This document shows, in pieces, positions 1 to 11,586 of a DNA stretch of 64,000 nt (position 1 is its first letter; each line of letters opens with the position of its first letter). Below the pieces are notes generated by a model. That model had not been told where the DNA came from. It searched no databases and worked only from the letters and a program-made list of their open reading frames with translations. Position numbers and translations under genes: made by a program. The DNA lies in contig OU862909.1 of assembly GCA_917880885.1 (NCBI GenBank), forward strand, positions 34,532,405-34,596,404. Reading direction: 5' to 3'. Origin of the DNA: Limnephilus marmoratus (taxonomy: Eukaryota > Arthropoda > Insecta > Trichoptera > Limnephilidae).

Positions 1-139
1 TGGCTTCATATTAGTTTATTATAAATCTAATTAGAGGTAAAGTCACGAGAAGGAAATCTATAATTGTTTTTATTTTGTCTATAATCCATATTTAGAAAAT
101 GAAAAAATGTATACTGTGGATTTCATGAAAATGAATAAA

Positions 140-569
140 TCTATATAAATAAAAATGAATCGCCGAAATGTATGTACGCGCATAACTTCCGAACGACTGC
201 ACCAAATTGGATAATTATTTTTATTTTCTGTTCGTTATTGTCAGGACAAGCTCTGGCATTATGAAATTTGTACAAAAAATTGCAATAGGTGGCACGCGAG
301 CTGTTTGAAAACTGAATGTACCGACTCTGAATGTATGGAATGCGAGAGGTAGGAGGGGGGAGGGGGGTTCGCGGGACGAGGGAAGGGGGAGAGTGGAGTG
401 GGGAGAGGAAAGGTGGAGGAGACGGAGTGCAAACGCAAAAGGGGAAGGAGACGCGGGAGAGGAAGGGGTGGAGGAAGGGGAACGGGAACGAGACGAATGG
501 GAAAGGACACGCAGGCAGAAACAATTTCCTCATTAAATGGCATAGCAACGCATGCCGGGAACCAGCTAG
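140..569 (+). mobile_element. Non-autonomous Helitron, copy 1
   Basis: The element begins with TC after an A and ends with CTAG before a T, the A|TC...CTAG|T arrangement of rolling-circle Helitrons. Near the 3' end GGCAT (539-543) pairs with ATGCC (552-556), a subterminal hairpin about 10 nt before CTAG. The first 100 bp and last 40 bp match the copy at 62201-62733 almost exactly. The centre is a G-rich purine tract (about 340-480). No Rep/helicase coding is present, so it must have moved in trans. Open frames across it come from the purine-rich composition and are not proteins. Confidence 0.85.
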
Positions 570-1628
570 TAAATAAATAAACTTTCAGAACAGCTGGCCA
601 CGCTTTACTACATTTTTTTAAAACCTCTTTATCTAATTAAACTTAATTACTACAAAATAAAACAATTTGCATTCGGTGGAATGGAAAATAATGCATTCAA
701 AATTACAATCATTTTTGATTTGATCAAATCTCCCTTTGTTGCTTGATTCGTCCGGCCCTCCACACTAGCGACCAAATTCTCATGAAAGCGTTGTAAACTG
801 ATAAAATCGAATATTACCTAAGCTATAAAAATAAAAACGTCGAACCTGTACCTCTGTCAGCCTATCAGAAATACCTTTTTCATTTGATTTTGAATGCTTA
901 ATTTGCAATTCATATTCGCTGAATACCTACCTAATTCTCACAGATAGACGGAAAATGTTAAGATGTTCATTATAAGATACATATTTAGCGAATATAAATT
1001 AAAAATTAAAACATAGGAATCGACATGGAATTAATTTATGTTGGGGCAATAGAGTATAGTCAGTACAGCCTCCTCTCAGGTTCCCAGCCTTTTTGGGCTC
1101 ACTGCCCACTTTTCGGTATATTTTAGTCAACCCAATGAACGAATTTATACACGACGAATTTCATATATCCTGAAACTCATACTATACGCGGGAAACTGGT
1201 GCATCTACATCACGTGGAGATCTGAGCATTTCGTTTTTTTTAAGTGAAAACTTCTTCAGCAGCTTTGTTTTTTTTTTCATAGATTTCTTTAAAGTACAAT
1301 AGGCCACTTGCATGGATTTCATAACGACTTGGAAAAAATCATGTGGATAGATCTTTTTACTAAGATTAAGAAAATGTTAGTAAAATTGTTTAGAAATGTA
1401 CAGTTGTTTTTATTTTTAAATAAATAAATCCATTATTTGGGCTCATGACGTCACTACATGAAAATGTCCCGTCTCCGAAAATGTTCCTATTACTTTTAAA
1501 AAATTCCACACTGATTTATTTTTTTTATATGGCATCACTTTGATTTCAGGCGAATTTTTGAATTCGTTCACTAGATTTATTGTTTGTTCTCTGCGAACTT
1601 ATCATTTGATTTCACTTTTTGACAGATT
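570..1628. other. AT-rich, no gene seen
   Basis: No coding signature. A palindromic CRE-like TGACGTCA lies at 1446-1453. A hAT-like terminus (CAGGTTCCCAGCC) begins near 1076, but no matching right end was found. Confidence 0.4.
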
Positions 1629-1677
1629 TTCTGAAGAGAACCCCGTACATTTTAGATGTACGGGGTTCTCTTCAGAA
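1629..1677. repeat. Perfect 22-bp hairpin
   Basis: Positions 1629-1650 are exactly complementary to 1656-1677, with a 5-nt loop (TTTAG). The stem is GC-richer than its surroundings (CCCCGTACAT near the loop). It is shorter than a usual pre-miRNA. It could be a tiny MITE or the collapsed remnant of a longer inverted repeat. Confidence 0.85.
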
Positions 1678-2197
1678 CGTGAAGAAGATGTTGGTACGTG
1701 TTTTAGAGGTATAATGATTATGGTGCTGATTTTAACAAAATAAAATTTTATAATATTCTTATTATTATTATAATTTACAAGCACAAGTATATTACATTGA
1801 ATTTAGTAATATTTACGCTGTACAATATAATGATTTATGATCAACAAGATGGATCAAGGAAAAAATATTTATGAGATGTAATATTTTTGGTATGCCTCGT
1901 TATTCTCCTGTGCAATTCGTGTGGAAAACGTTCTTTTTTTTTTAAATGATTTTCGGCTATGTAATTATCGTTTTTTCACACCTATAAAATTATGTCCCGT
2001 ATTTCCGGTTTATAAAAAATGGTCTGATTTTTCGGATTGAAATTTTCAAAAAATCCCCAGGGTTTCAAAAATACGATTAAAAAAAAAAATACAGAATGTC
2101 TTAGAATATTTGCCTAAACCGGAAAAAAAATTAAAAAAATGTGCAAGTGGCCTATTGTTATGTTTTTTACTACCGTACTTGGCTAATGCCCGTTTTA
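1678..2197. other. AT-rich, no gene seen
   Basis: No coding frame, terminal repeat or RNA signature recognised. Confidence 0.4.
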
Positions 2198-2668
2198 AGG
2201 TTAATGTTGTGATTTGAAACTCGATGAAATGGAAACGAGCGATACTAAAAAGAGACAAATACATATATCTATAGGATTTAGCCTGCGAAAGAATGAGACA
2301 GCAATAAAATGTTTATTTAATTCACGGGTACGGTTCGAAAATAATACGATAAATCCGCAAACCCATCCGAGTCTCCTTTGGTGTAGTGGTATAAAGCGCC
2401 TGACGAAACTGCAGACATTTAGCCAACTAAGGATCGAATCCCACGAAATCAAAAAAAAAAAACAAAAAAAATTGTAAAATCAATATCCAATCTTCAAACC
2501 ACTTCAAAATGAACAGGCAAAAGAAAACACAAAAGAAAGCGACATCTAGCGACTCCGAAGAATACTAATAAGATTACCAAATATTTAGGAAAAGGTGCAC
2601 TGGAATTTGACGACAAAAATATGCAAAAAATCATCCTTCACATTGATAAAAAAAGTACTTCGTAGTCT
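2198..2668 (+). mobile_element. tRNA-box-containing dispersed repeat, family A copy 1
   Basis: A second copy lies in reverse at 63153-63595 and aligns along nearly its whole length. Inside, a tRNA-like segment (about 2370-2450) has a box A (TGGTGTAGTGGT) and a box B (GGATCGAATCC), the internal RNA polymerase III promoter of tRNA-derived SINEs. Downstream both copies share an ATG followed by codons for MNRQKKTQKKATSS, then, one frame away, GKG(A/I)LEFDDKNM. This looks like relic coding sequence with a frameshift. It may be a SINE fused to, or inserted in, a larger transposon. Confidence 0.6.
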
Positions 2669-3945
2669 ATTGTCTACTTTAATTTTCTGAAAGTTTCACT
2701 TCTACCGAGTCCGAATTGAACACTCTGATTTTTATTTTCCTTTTCCGTTTTTTCGGCAAATAAAGGGTTAAAAACTTGGATTTAGGCTTCGACCCATTTT
2801 AAATCCCTCGCGAATGAAGTTTTCAAATTTGACCTAAAAATTCCAACTTCGGACTCGATTTACTCGGAAACGGAAGCTCAGATCAAATAAAGTCATACCA
2901 CAAAATCGAATGAAAATGATGTGGTATAGAATTAGAATCGAGATTAGAATTAGATACTAGAAATTATGAGTTGTAGTTGTTATGTATATAAATATATACA
3001 TAATCAACATTGCATCGCGATCCCTATAAAGCAGAACACGTTAAAAATGTCAATCATACCATGTTCAAAGAAAGTGCTGCAGGCAAAAATGGACAAATCA
3101 TTAAATGATGCTGTTCGGAAAGAAACATTCCAATTTCAAAACTGTCACGAAATCTTTTGGAATTTATGAACCGGAAACCTATTGAATCAAACATAGAATA
3201 TCACCAAAAATAGTCGAAATATATAGAGTGTTTACAATAAAGTAAGTACACAAAGCATGACTTAAATCGTATTAAACCCCCCCCCCCCCCCAAATACTTA
3301 TTTATAACATTTGATCGTCCAGCAAGCGACTTTAATCGCCCAATGGTGGGCGATATTCCCGGGTTGGGAATCTCTAACTAAGATCTTCCACTGAATTTTA
3401 GTTACAAGAATTTGGTGGCTTGGGTGGGACTGTTAACAATAATTATGCCTAACAGTCAATTATACTAATTATAATTATTCATAAATCTATCTATTTTAAA
3501 AACGCTATTTGCAAGTTATGCATTAAAATATTTAGATGAAATTATTGTGTGCGCCAGTAGGTACACTATGAATATGAATAAATAGTTTTTTTTTTTCATA
3601 AACAAACTCAAATATTTCTAGAAAGGCTAACAAATACAATATTTTATCAGTTCAATATTGTACAATTACAATATAACATTATGTTTTTTTTAACAAGGTA
3701 ACAGATGGTTACCCCATCAAGGCTCTTGCATGAACTCTAATTTTTTTGGTTAAAACGACTCTTCATTTGATAACGAAACTAGACCTCCAATGTCCCCGCA
3801 TACATTGTTAGGCATCAGCAGTATGCAAGTGCTACTATGTACAATTGTTAGTATGTAAGGATAGTATAATGAAAATCTTACTTTGACCTCTTTTCGATCA
3901 CGAATAACCCAATCTCCTACTACCACCATGGTAAGCGGAAAATCT
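2669..3945. other. AT-rich, no gene seen
   Basis: Contains a poly-C run near 3277-3290. The segment 3518-3560 resembles 4297-4350 (shared GCAAGTTATGC motif). No gene recognised. Confidence 0.35.
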
Positions 3946-4004
3946 TGCTTGTGTTGGAGGACTTAGCCAGTCAAGGAATCGAACAAGCGACGCACATGCG
4001 CACT

Positions 4005-5036
4005 CAGGGCCGGATCTACAAAATCTGGCGCCCTGTGCAGTAGGTACCGATGGCGCCCCCCCCCCCCCTACATTTTTATTTTGATTAAAAATTCGTTAAC
4101 CCCATTTTTTATGTTATTGTTATTTTTTTTACACTAATTTATCAAATAAAATCAAGACATATAAAGGGTGTAAGTTTTCTAAGTGACCTGGCGGTAGCTC
4201 TCACAATCGTTTTTTTTAAAGAGAGGATCGCCAGGAGCCCTATACTCTCTGAATCTATTGGGTAAACATACATTATGGTGCTATTTTAATTATTTTAGGA
4301 AAAACTCTTTGCAAGTTATGCTTTAAAATAATACAACGAATTGTTTGTTTGTGCCCGTACCATGATTTAAAATATAGGTTACGAGACAATGCGGGTGGTT
4401 TCGCTGAACTAGGTCCATTAGACATTCTTGAGATTTACTGCCTATATACCCTACACGAATATTAGAAAAAGCAAATACAAATACGTTCTCATGGCAACGT
4501 ACAACACAAGAATAGCATCTACAGCTTCTGACTAGCAAACAGGCAGTCCCGACGAGAGACAGTGAGCAGTGATAATAAGAATATAACCTCAAATTTATAC
4601 GTTGCATTTCCCCTGTGTTGAGCGAACAAACACTAAACACTGACGTATGGTATCAACGGCTTACAAACAAAAATACCGCGCTGTGATTGGTTATTGAATT
4701 TGGATCGCACCTATTCGTCGTAAAAGACGGTAAAAGATATATGGAAAAATAGATCTTACGTTTAAACTAAATATATGGAATTTGTAAAAAAATTCTGTAA
4801 CTGACTATAAATTCGTAAGCCGTTGATACCAACCTGATGCATGCGCATTCTGTTTCTTTGGAAAGTGTTGCTAGAGCGTAATAATTATTTCGTACCTACT
4901 ATGGGTAATTTTTAAACGATTCAGGGAATATTGTAACTAAATTTTAATACAATATTTATTTTCTCACGGCGCCCCTTCGGAGTTGGCGCCAGGTTTTTGC
5001 ACGTTTTTGAACGTATGGCAGATCCGGCGCTGTTGC
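4005..5036. mobile_element. Non-autonomous hAT-like transposon, 8-bp TSD
   Basis: Flanked by an exact 8-bp direct repeat TGCGCACT (3997-4004 and 5037-5044). The left end is CAGGGCCGGATCT. The right end, reverse-complemented, contains CAGCGCCGGATCT after a short offset. An 8-bp duplication with CAG-type ends is characteristic of the hAT superfamily. No transposase frame is seen, so it is about 1.03 kb and defective. A smaller inverted-repeat element sits inside (4648-4832). Confidence 0.8.
4648..4832. mobile_element. Small MITE nested in the hAT element
   Basis: GGTATCAACGGCTTAC at the left is exactly inverted at the right end (GTAAGCCGTTGATACC). Total about 185 bp with no coding. No target duplication could be fixed. 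Confidence 0.55.
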
Positions 5037-5085
5037 TGCGCACTCAAACGCGATGCAACTGACCGGCTACTCAATCCGATCATTC

Positions 5086-6129
5086 AATCCAATATTGTAT
5101 TTGTTAGCCTTTCTTATAAGGTTTGAGTTTGTTTATGTACAAAACTATTTAGTCATGTTCATAATTCATATTGCACATGAACGGGGGCAAACAATTATTC
5201 ATCTTAATATATTAAAGCGTAACACGCGAAAAGCGTTTTTCCCTAAGATAATTAAACTCGCACCATCTGCGGAGATTACCACCACCATCAGAGTAGATAA
5301 CGAATTCTTTTAAGTAATAGGTATATTTGAATGATATTCGACATTCCGGTATTTTCTGTCTTTTTCGTTTTCATGCAGGACGTGTGGGAAATAGGAGAAT
5401 TATGGAAGATTTTCAAAATAATATAAACATTTTTGGTCGATAACTCACGTACTTTACGTATCAAAATCATCACAATTTACTTGACAGTCGGTGGCAGAAT
5501 AATATCAAACTATTAATTTAAAAAAAAGCAAAATTAACTACTCGTATATCAAGCACCACTTTATTTGTTGTTGTTCTTACGTAGCAGACTTCACACGATT
5601 AGTTTTTTTTTCTATTGGTAAGAAGTCAATTTTCGAAGAGAGTTTTTTTGCTCTTGATTGAGGTATGCGGGCTTTCACAAAAGGCGGGAATTATATTATA
5701 TGGGTAGTAAATAAATTGAAGTGTGGTTTAATTTTTTAATCAAGTAAACAAAATAATGTTGCTGCCATGAATATTCATGGGTGAACACGTATTGCAGCAG
5801 CGTGGAAATAGTTTGTGGGATTTCACACGTTTTGCTAATGGATTAAATTTCGAAATAACGTTATGCATTATGTAGCCCAAATTGAAATGTACTATTGTGA
5901 TGTTAACGAATATTTGCTAACCAGGCGTTCAGAGACGTTGCGTTCTGAAATCGGGGTGATTAATTAAGTTAATTAATTTATAGAAGAGCCGGGACGCAGA
6001 ATTTTGCGCCGCAGGCACTATTCGATTATAAAGTGACATTATCTCTAGGTTTGTAATGGACATTTTTTATTCTAAAAATGTGTGGATTTTGAAGGGTTAT
6101 TGAAGAAAATATCAAGTTGCGATATTGTA
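5086..6129. other. AT-rich, no gene seen
   Basis: Short open frames lack conserved motifs. Nothing else supported. Confidence 0.35.
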
Positions 6130-6298
6130 TTGAAAATAATTCTGCCGTGTACTGTTTTGAAGAAGAAGATAATAATAAAAAATCTAAATGAAATATGAAA
6201 AAAATAAAATAAAAAGCTAACGGTCGCAACTAGGAGTCGAATCCAGGATCTCTCCTCATACCGGCATGAACAACTTAACCTATTCGTTCACTGAGACC
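6130..6298 (-). mobile_element. tRNA-derived SINE, family C copy (minus)
   Basis: On the minus strand, 6298-6222 reads as a tRNA-like head. GGTC at the 5' end pairs with GACC at the 3' end. A box A-like AATAGGTTAAG is present, and box B is GGATTCGACTCC. It continues into a T/C-rich body ending near TTCTTC. The same head and body recur at 6510-6710, 26690-26785 and 26810-27085. Confidence 0.6.
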
Positions 6299-6509
6299 TC
6301 TTATTTTTAAGTCATTTTAAAAAACGATTTAAAAATGTCTTTTATTTAAAAAACAGAGTTATTCTAATAATAAATGGAATATTTTAGACTTTTTTTCCAT
6401 ACAAATAAAATTCGTATATATTTTATTCCATACACTATCTAGGTTACAAACCAGTTCTTCGAACGATTATTTTCATTTTAAAAATGAAGCTGTCAAAAAT
6501 ACCTAAAAA

Positions 6510-6710
6510 AAATTGTTGAAGATAATATTGTTAATTCCCATTTTGAAAAATGATTTTGACAAAAAATACTTAAAAATAAGAGGTTTCGGCGGCAGATTTG
6601 GTTAAGGTGTTCGTCCATTGTGTCCCAGTTGCGACCGTTAGCTTTTTATTTTCTGTCTCTTGTTCTTTTTCATATTTCATTTAGATTTGTTAATATTATC
6701 TTCTTCTATT
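6510..6710 (+). mobile_element. SINE family C copy (plus), box B damaged
   Basis: Matches the minus copy 200 bp upstream in opposite orientation (GTTGCGACCGTTAGC and the T-rich body). The tRNA-like head at 6582-6636 lacks the box B region. The leading segment (GATAATATTGTTAATTC) also precedes the copy at 26822. Confidence 0.6.
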
Positions 6711-6794
6711 TTTTTTTAATGTTTTTTATTCAGTAAAGTTTATACATTACAGTAAATGGATAATTTTTTGGCCATCACACTAGGCACATGCCCG

Positions 6795-6930
6795 TGTTGT
6801 AGTGGCCAAATTTAGTGTTGTAAACACCGTTGTAAACCCGTTGTAGTGGCTATGATATAATACATTGTTGTAAGCCCGTGTTGTAAACCCGTGTTGTAGT
6901 GGCTATGATATATTACATTGATGTGAATAA
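6795..6930. repeat. Imperfect tandem repeat, GTTGTAAACCCG/GTTGTAGTGGC units
   Basis: Short units containing GTTGTAAACCCG, GTTGTAGTGGC and CTATGATAT alternate several times. They probably lie inside or beside the SINE 3' region. Confidence 0.6.
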
Positions 6931-7077
6931 CCTTCAAAAGTTATTATAAAAGACAGTTATTCTAATAAAAAATAGAAGTGTTTTTGTTTACTGTTAGGAG
7001 GTAATCAAAATAATTTACGAAAAAATGTCAGGGAAACCGAAAGCAGTCAATAGGAGCAGACTGTTCTGAGATGCTGA

Positions 7078-7110
7078 CATAGACATATGAGTAATATTCA
7101 TATGTCTATG
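7078..7110. repeat. 13-bp hairpin
   Basis: CATAGACATATGA (7078-7090) is exactly inverted at 7098-7110, with a 7-nt loop. Confidence 0.7.
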
Positions 7111-7804
7111 GGTGCTGATAACCCATAACCTGAAGATAGATAACTGCGCTTTGGAGTCCTTGTACCTATCTATACGTTTGTAGCACAAATATAAAGTAAT
7201 GTATGAAATATATAAGTACATGAAGAATTTATTAATTTTCTTTAATAAATTTATTTATTTGTGAATTCGTCATCCTTTCATATTAGGCTCGTGTCCGTAT
7301 TATGGTAGTCATACATAATAATAATAATTAGATAATTCGTAGAGTGCCGTTTTTTGTGAAAAAACCACCACAAGGGCGCTGTACAATATATTATGATTTC
7401 TTAGGCTCTAACTAATTTTATCATTTACAAACGGATACAGAAAATATACCTGTCAGATTACTTCCGACAAAAACACTTTAATTATTCTTGCCGAAGATAC
7501 GACTTTGCACGGGGAGGACACTATATTTAAAACCCTGGACATTGCATGATTTTATATTTGCTAACGGAAAAAATTCGGTTTATGGGCGAAATTCCTAAAA
7601 AATAAAACTAGTTATCTTTATACTAACTTTGGGCCGGAGAATCCGAATCTGAAAGAATTAGGTTGGGGCAAGCAAATATAAACTGAATAACACGACTTAA
7701 AATTTTTGAATTCATACCCAGTTTACAGGCCATTTTGACGTTTTTGATACTATCAACAATGCCATAGAAAAAACCGAAGATATTTTATGTTCAATCACAG
7801 AAAA
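7111..7804. other. AT-rich, no gene seen
   Basis: No coding, terminal repeat or RNA signature recognised. Confidence 0.35.
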
Positions 7805-8524
7805 TTAAGAGCGTTTAACCAGCCAGCGGACGAAAATCCACATTTCGTCGAAAGTTGTTCTTCCGATCGTGCAGGGCGGTTACAATGAGAAAGATTAATT
7901 ATTCTCCGTACCAGCTTTTTTAAATTATAACTCAATATCGAATTTATTTCAATCCAAATTAGCTTTAATTTATACCTTCATCCAAAAATGCTGAAAAGCG
8001 TGATGATAAAACTATTAAAATAGTGTACTTTTTGTAGTTATTTTTTGATTATAAGTATTTATCATTTTTCAATAATGTCTAAATTTAATAAGAATGTAAA
8101 AAAAATCTGAAATATATTAGTTTGTAAGTGCGCAAATAAATACACAAATGGACCAATTTTCGTCAAGAAATACATGTACGTACATATTTTTTAATGATTT
8201 TATTGAAACTAAAATTAAAATTCTATTACATAACTCTGCTAGATAATGTATTGATTTATTTTACTGCATGATTACATTATTTGAAATGGGTGTGGTATAA
8301 TACAAAATCTTTTTTGAAAATTTAACAAATCTGCCAACGACCTATGGAATAACCTTATTATACTAAAAATTAAAAAAAATCTAAAAATTTATTACATAAC
8401 TTCACTAGATAAAAGAACAATCTTTCGAAATCCATTTATAATTTTTTGTGGAAAAGAGTCAATAAGTCTAAAAACTTTTTTGAAAATGACGTATTTCCGG
8501 CTTTCTCTGGTAATGCCCTCTTAA
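7805..8524 (+). mobile_element. TTAA-bounded MITE family T1, copy 1
   Basis: Near-identical to 12404-13105 and, inverted, to 49648-50362. Both ends carry TTAA followed by imperfect inverted termini: TTAAGAGCGTTTAACCAG at the left and, reverse-complemented, TTAAGAGGGCATTACCAG at the right. TTAA duplication is typical of piggyBac-type elements, but these termini do not start with CCC, so the superfamily is open. No coding sequence. Confidence 0.8.
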
Positions 8525-8659
8525 GTGTTGCCATAAGCAATGTCACATTGTGACATTTGAATATAGTGACATGAAAGAAATTGGCAAAAGATATGATAAG
8601 ATATGAATTTTTTTTAACAGTGTGAGGAACTCAAGCTCGTCCACTTTTAATCATAAAAT

Positions 8660-8893
8660 ATTGTCGAGAGAGTTGACTGGAGAGCTCAAAAGGTTTTCCT
8701 CAACGAGTTTCTACCAATCCGATCGCAGTATGTGGGCAAACGCATCCGCCGTCAAGACCTAGACAAAGCTCCCTCAAGAACCCGGTCAACTCTCAAGTCA
8801 CCAAAGTAGCGAACCACGATGAATATGGCAGGGATGTTGGTTATCCAATAAATGGTTCCCGGGGCGGCGGTACCCATACCCGCCTACCAAATT
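8660..8893 (+). mobile_element. SINE-like family D, truncated copy
   Basis: Matches the 3' half of 52495-52943 (GGGCAAACGCAT...AAGACCTAGACAA and the GGCGGCGGTACCCA...CCGCCT end). Other copies are at 15100-15515 and 42847-43085. Confidence 0.7.
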
Positions 8894-9787
8894 GAATTGT
8901 CAACCAGAATTGTCGTTGAGAGAATGTGGTTCTATTTTTAGGGACCACGCATCACAGGTTTGATGAAAATCGGATGTGTGCTTGATGTTCCACAGCCACC
9001 AGTGTGTTATTTTTCCGTATGTGGCATAAGATAGTAGATAACTGGCGAATATCTAAGACACGAAATTTAGCAAATAGTACTTTTGAGGGGTGCGTAGATT
9101 GGCATTTAAACATAATTCTCAAAATTAGTTTTTGTAATGTAATTATTGGATTGTGATTATTGATTCAGCGCAACCACCCCATCCCATAATACCATATGTT
9201 GTTACAGATTGGAAAAGGGCAAAATAGAGAGTCTGCAAGTCCTAGATGGACCAAGAGAGCAGAATATTTGGCATAGCTTACGGAGTCTTTTTACTGGGTC
9301 ATTGACCAAAATATGTCGCAACCAAATATTTATTTTCCTTGGATGTTTTAAGGGTAGAGCAAGTGCTATGGATAGGTATTAGGTGAGTTTTCAAGAGTGT
9401 TTAGTTTTAGTGTGGGACGTGGGTGTGTTTTTACACAAATTGCGTAAATATTTTTATTCAAATACAGTTTTATTCCAGTGTTTTCATTTTTTATTTATTT
9501 TATTTTATATTATGGAAATAAACAGTACATTGCAGTTACAGATAATAAATAAGGTTCCATAGTGGGTACCTGTGATATTTTTATTTGTATTTTATTATTT
9601 GTGGTATGTAAACTTAGTAATTACCGGGTAATGTGCGTAGTGAAGGGGCGTGTTCGGGCTGAGATTTATAAAAAAAGAAATCACCCCTTGCTCTTTACCC
9701 ACCCCTTTAAGCAGAATTTTTGATATAGAGGGTTTTAAGGGACGTACTTGACTCACTTCAACCAGTGATTCCTGTTCCCGATCATTG
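8894..9787. other. Mostly AT-rich; possible LINE tail
   Basis: Near 9485-9515 an AT tract reads on the minus strand as an A-rich TAAAATAAAATAAATAAA tail after unique sequence, compatible with a LINE 3' end. No protein-coding remnant was recognised. Confidence 0.3.
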
Positions 9788-9842
9788 GCCGTTGTTCCCG
9801 ATCCTACTCATCAACTGTTCAGTCGAAATTTTGGCTTAAAAC
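9788..9842 (+). mobile_element. Solo terminus related to fold-back element at 54668
   Basis: GGCCGTTGTTCCCGATCCTA and the following CATCAACTG...AGTCGAAA resemble both arms of the inverted-repeat element at 54668-55003 (GGCCGCTGTTCCCAAT). No second arm is visible here. Confidence 0.5.
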
Positions 9843-10035
9843 TCCTCAAATGCATAAGATGAAGATTTGCACACTTAACGTTCAAAATAAGAGGAAAATT
9901 ACTGGCTGATTAAAAATGAACGAGTGCGCTTTAGACCACACAACTGAAGTAAAACTTCTGCTCCATCTATATCAGTGCTTCCCAACCTTTTTCTGACCCG
10001 GGACCACTTGTACGTTTATTTACAGGGACCACAAA

Positions 10036-10498
10036 CAGTGGCGGAGCGAGTGGGGGGGGGGGGGCGGCGCCTCGTTTCACCCCTAAGACCACAATTCTCT
10101 AGCCACCCCTCCCCCCTTCCCCCAGGACGGACCAATTTTTTATGAAGTTGAAATTTGTGTTCTGTCAAGTTTAATGGGGGGGGGGGGGGGGGGGGGGTGA
10201 CACCACATTATCCGCTCTATCCGTCCCATGCTAGCCCAAACCACTGATTGTGGTCAGTGGCGTCGGCTAGCATTGATGGCACCCGGGACGGATGGCACAA
10301 CGGGAGGGGCGTAATTTGATAGGGTATAACGGGTTCCAGCAGAATATTTACCACAATGGAGGGGACGGAATGGGATAGGGTGGGATGGGTTTTAGCAGAA
10401 TATTTACCACAACGGAGGGGGCGGAATGGGATAGGGTGGGACGGGTTCTAGCAGAATATTTACCACAACGGAGGGGGTAGGATGGGGTGGGGCCACTG
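10036..10498. mobile_element. Nested hAT-like MITE(s)
   Basis: Starts CAGTGGCGGAG and ends CCACTG, flanked by ACCACAAA (10028-10035) and ACCACAAG (10499-10506). Around 10240-10260 an internal CCACTG...CAGTGG junction suggests two MITEs joined head to head. The interior includes a G run of about 28 (near 10171) and a 56-bp tandem repeat. Confidence 0.65.
10329..10490 (+). repeat. 56-bp tandem repeat, about 2.8 copies
   Basis: AGCAGAATATTTACCACAA recurs at 10338, 10394 and 10450, a constant 56-bp spacing. Units are G-rich (GGAGGGGG, GGGATAGGGTGGG). The minus-strand open frame across it is a repeat artefact. Confidence 0.85.
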
Positions 10499-10669
10499 AC
10501 CACAAGATACAATAATGATAAACTGAATATTGTCCCGATTTTTTTATTCAACTTCTCGACCAGGGACCGCCCGCGCGCTGGCTTGTTTATTGACCGGCGG
10601 ACCATCTTCTAGCCTCTTGCGGACCACTAGTGGTCCGCGGACCACTGGTTGAGAAACCCTGAGCTATAT

Positions 10670-11027
10670 GATAGGAAGAGAGAAAGAAAATGTGCGCGCG
10701 CACTGCTCTCTCTTGCTCCTACAGTGTGATACAGACTATGGGGGAACTGGCTATGAGAGAAAGAGAGAAAGAAAATGTGTGCTCGCACCTCTCTTGCCCC
10801 TACAGTAATATACGAAGCGTAACTCTCTCTCTTTCTATCTTCACTAACTTATATCTCCCTCTCAAATAACATTCGCCTCGCTTTTCGTAACGCTCTTGTC
10901 ACGCATTCGCCAGCTTACTCCCCAAGTCAAGCGTGCGTAAAGAAGTTTACTTTAAAAAAAACACATTTCCTAAATTAAGCATCTTTACCTTGCGTAACGC
11001 CAGGGCAACGCCGGGTATTCCAGCTTG
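10670..11027 (+). mobile_element. Decayed Helitron 3' region
   Basis: The end GCAACGCCGGGTATTCCAGCTTG followed by T resembles the CTAG|T terminus of the other Helitrons, with CTTG replacing CTAG. The segment is rich in GAGAGAAAG/CTCTCT tracts, repeated twice. The 5' end is not identifiable. Confidence 0.45.
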
Positions 11028-11586
11028 TAAATAATAAATGTTAAAACTACCACACTAATTGATGCTACGTATAAACAACATAGGAAGATCTAAAAATATA
11101 TCTAAAGCGTTACATTAGTATTTCAATATATCTGTAACATGTACTTAGACTTTTTCTGAGGAAATCCCATAAAAACGATGTGGCTCAGGGACGGGGCACT
11201 CAGGAAATTATGAATCAAAATCCAATTATCGAAATTTAATGATTCACCGTGTGGATACTACATCTTACTTACTATTTTATACTTAGCTGAGTAAATTCTG
11301 TAATAAAATGCCTTCAATAAAACACTTGTAGACACCTATAAAAAGTGGTATAAATTTATCACCTTGAAGGATGATCTCATTCGGCGACGTTAAATCTTTT
11401 TTTTACTAATAGGCACCTATAAAACATGAAGATTTAGTAAAACGATCTTTCCCATATATTAAAACAAATTTTCAAATCGCTACTTCAATTGGAAAGGGTT
11501 CTAAATTCACTTTACCTTATGAGAAAGCCAAAGAAAACATCAAAGTTTGTTAAGATGATTTCTCATTATCTATTTACCAATTTCTG
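11028..11586. other. AT-rich, no gene seen
   Basis: Nothing beyond AT-rich spacer. Confidence 0.35.

Larger units (their letters stand above)
3946..5085 (-). mobile_element. tRNA-derived SINE split by a hAT insertion
   Basis: With 4005-5036 and one target duplication removed, the flanks join on the minus strand into a tRNA-like segment. It has a box A-like TAGCCGGTCAGTTG and a box B-like TTGTTCGATTCC. The insertion therefore landed inside an older SINE. The outer ends of the SINE are not defined. Confidence 0.5.
9973..10661. mobile_element. hAT-like transposon with 8-bp TSD
   Basis: Left end CAGTGCTTCCCAACC. Right end reverse-complemented is CAGGGTTTCTCAACC. Flanks are ATCTATAT (9965-9972) and AGCTATAT (10662-10669), matching at 7 of 8 positions. 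Repeated GGACCACT motifs near both ends fit hAT MITEs. The interior is taken up by a second insertion at 10036-10498. No transposase is encoded. Confidence 0.75.

Noticed and set aside
331..580. Arg/Gly-rich and Pro-rich frames over the Helitron purine tracts (also 62261-62786)
   Set aside because: They follow the low-complexity purine composition. The two Helitron copies do not conserve any frame.
4323..4640. Minus-strand 105-codon frame
   Set aside because: Lies within the non-autonomous hAT element. No transposase motif, and composition typical of non-coding DNA.
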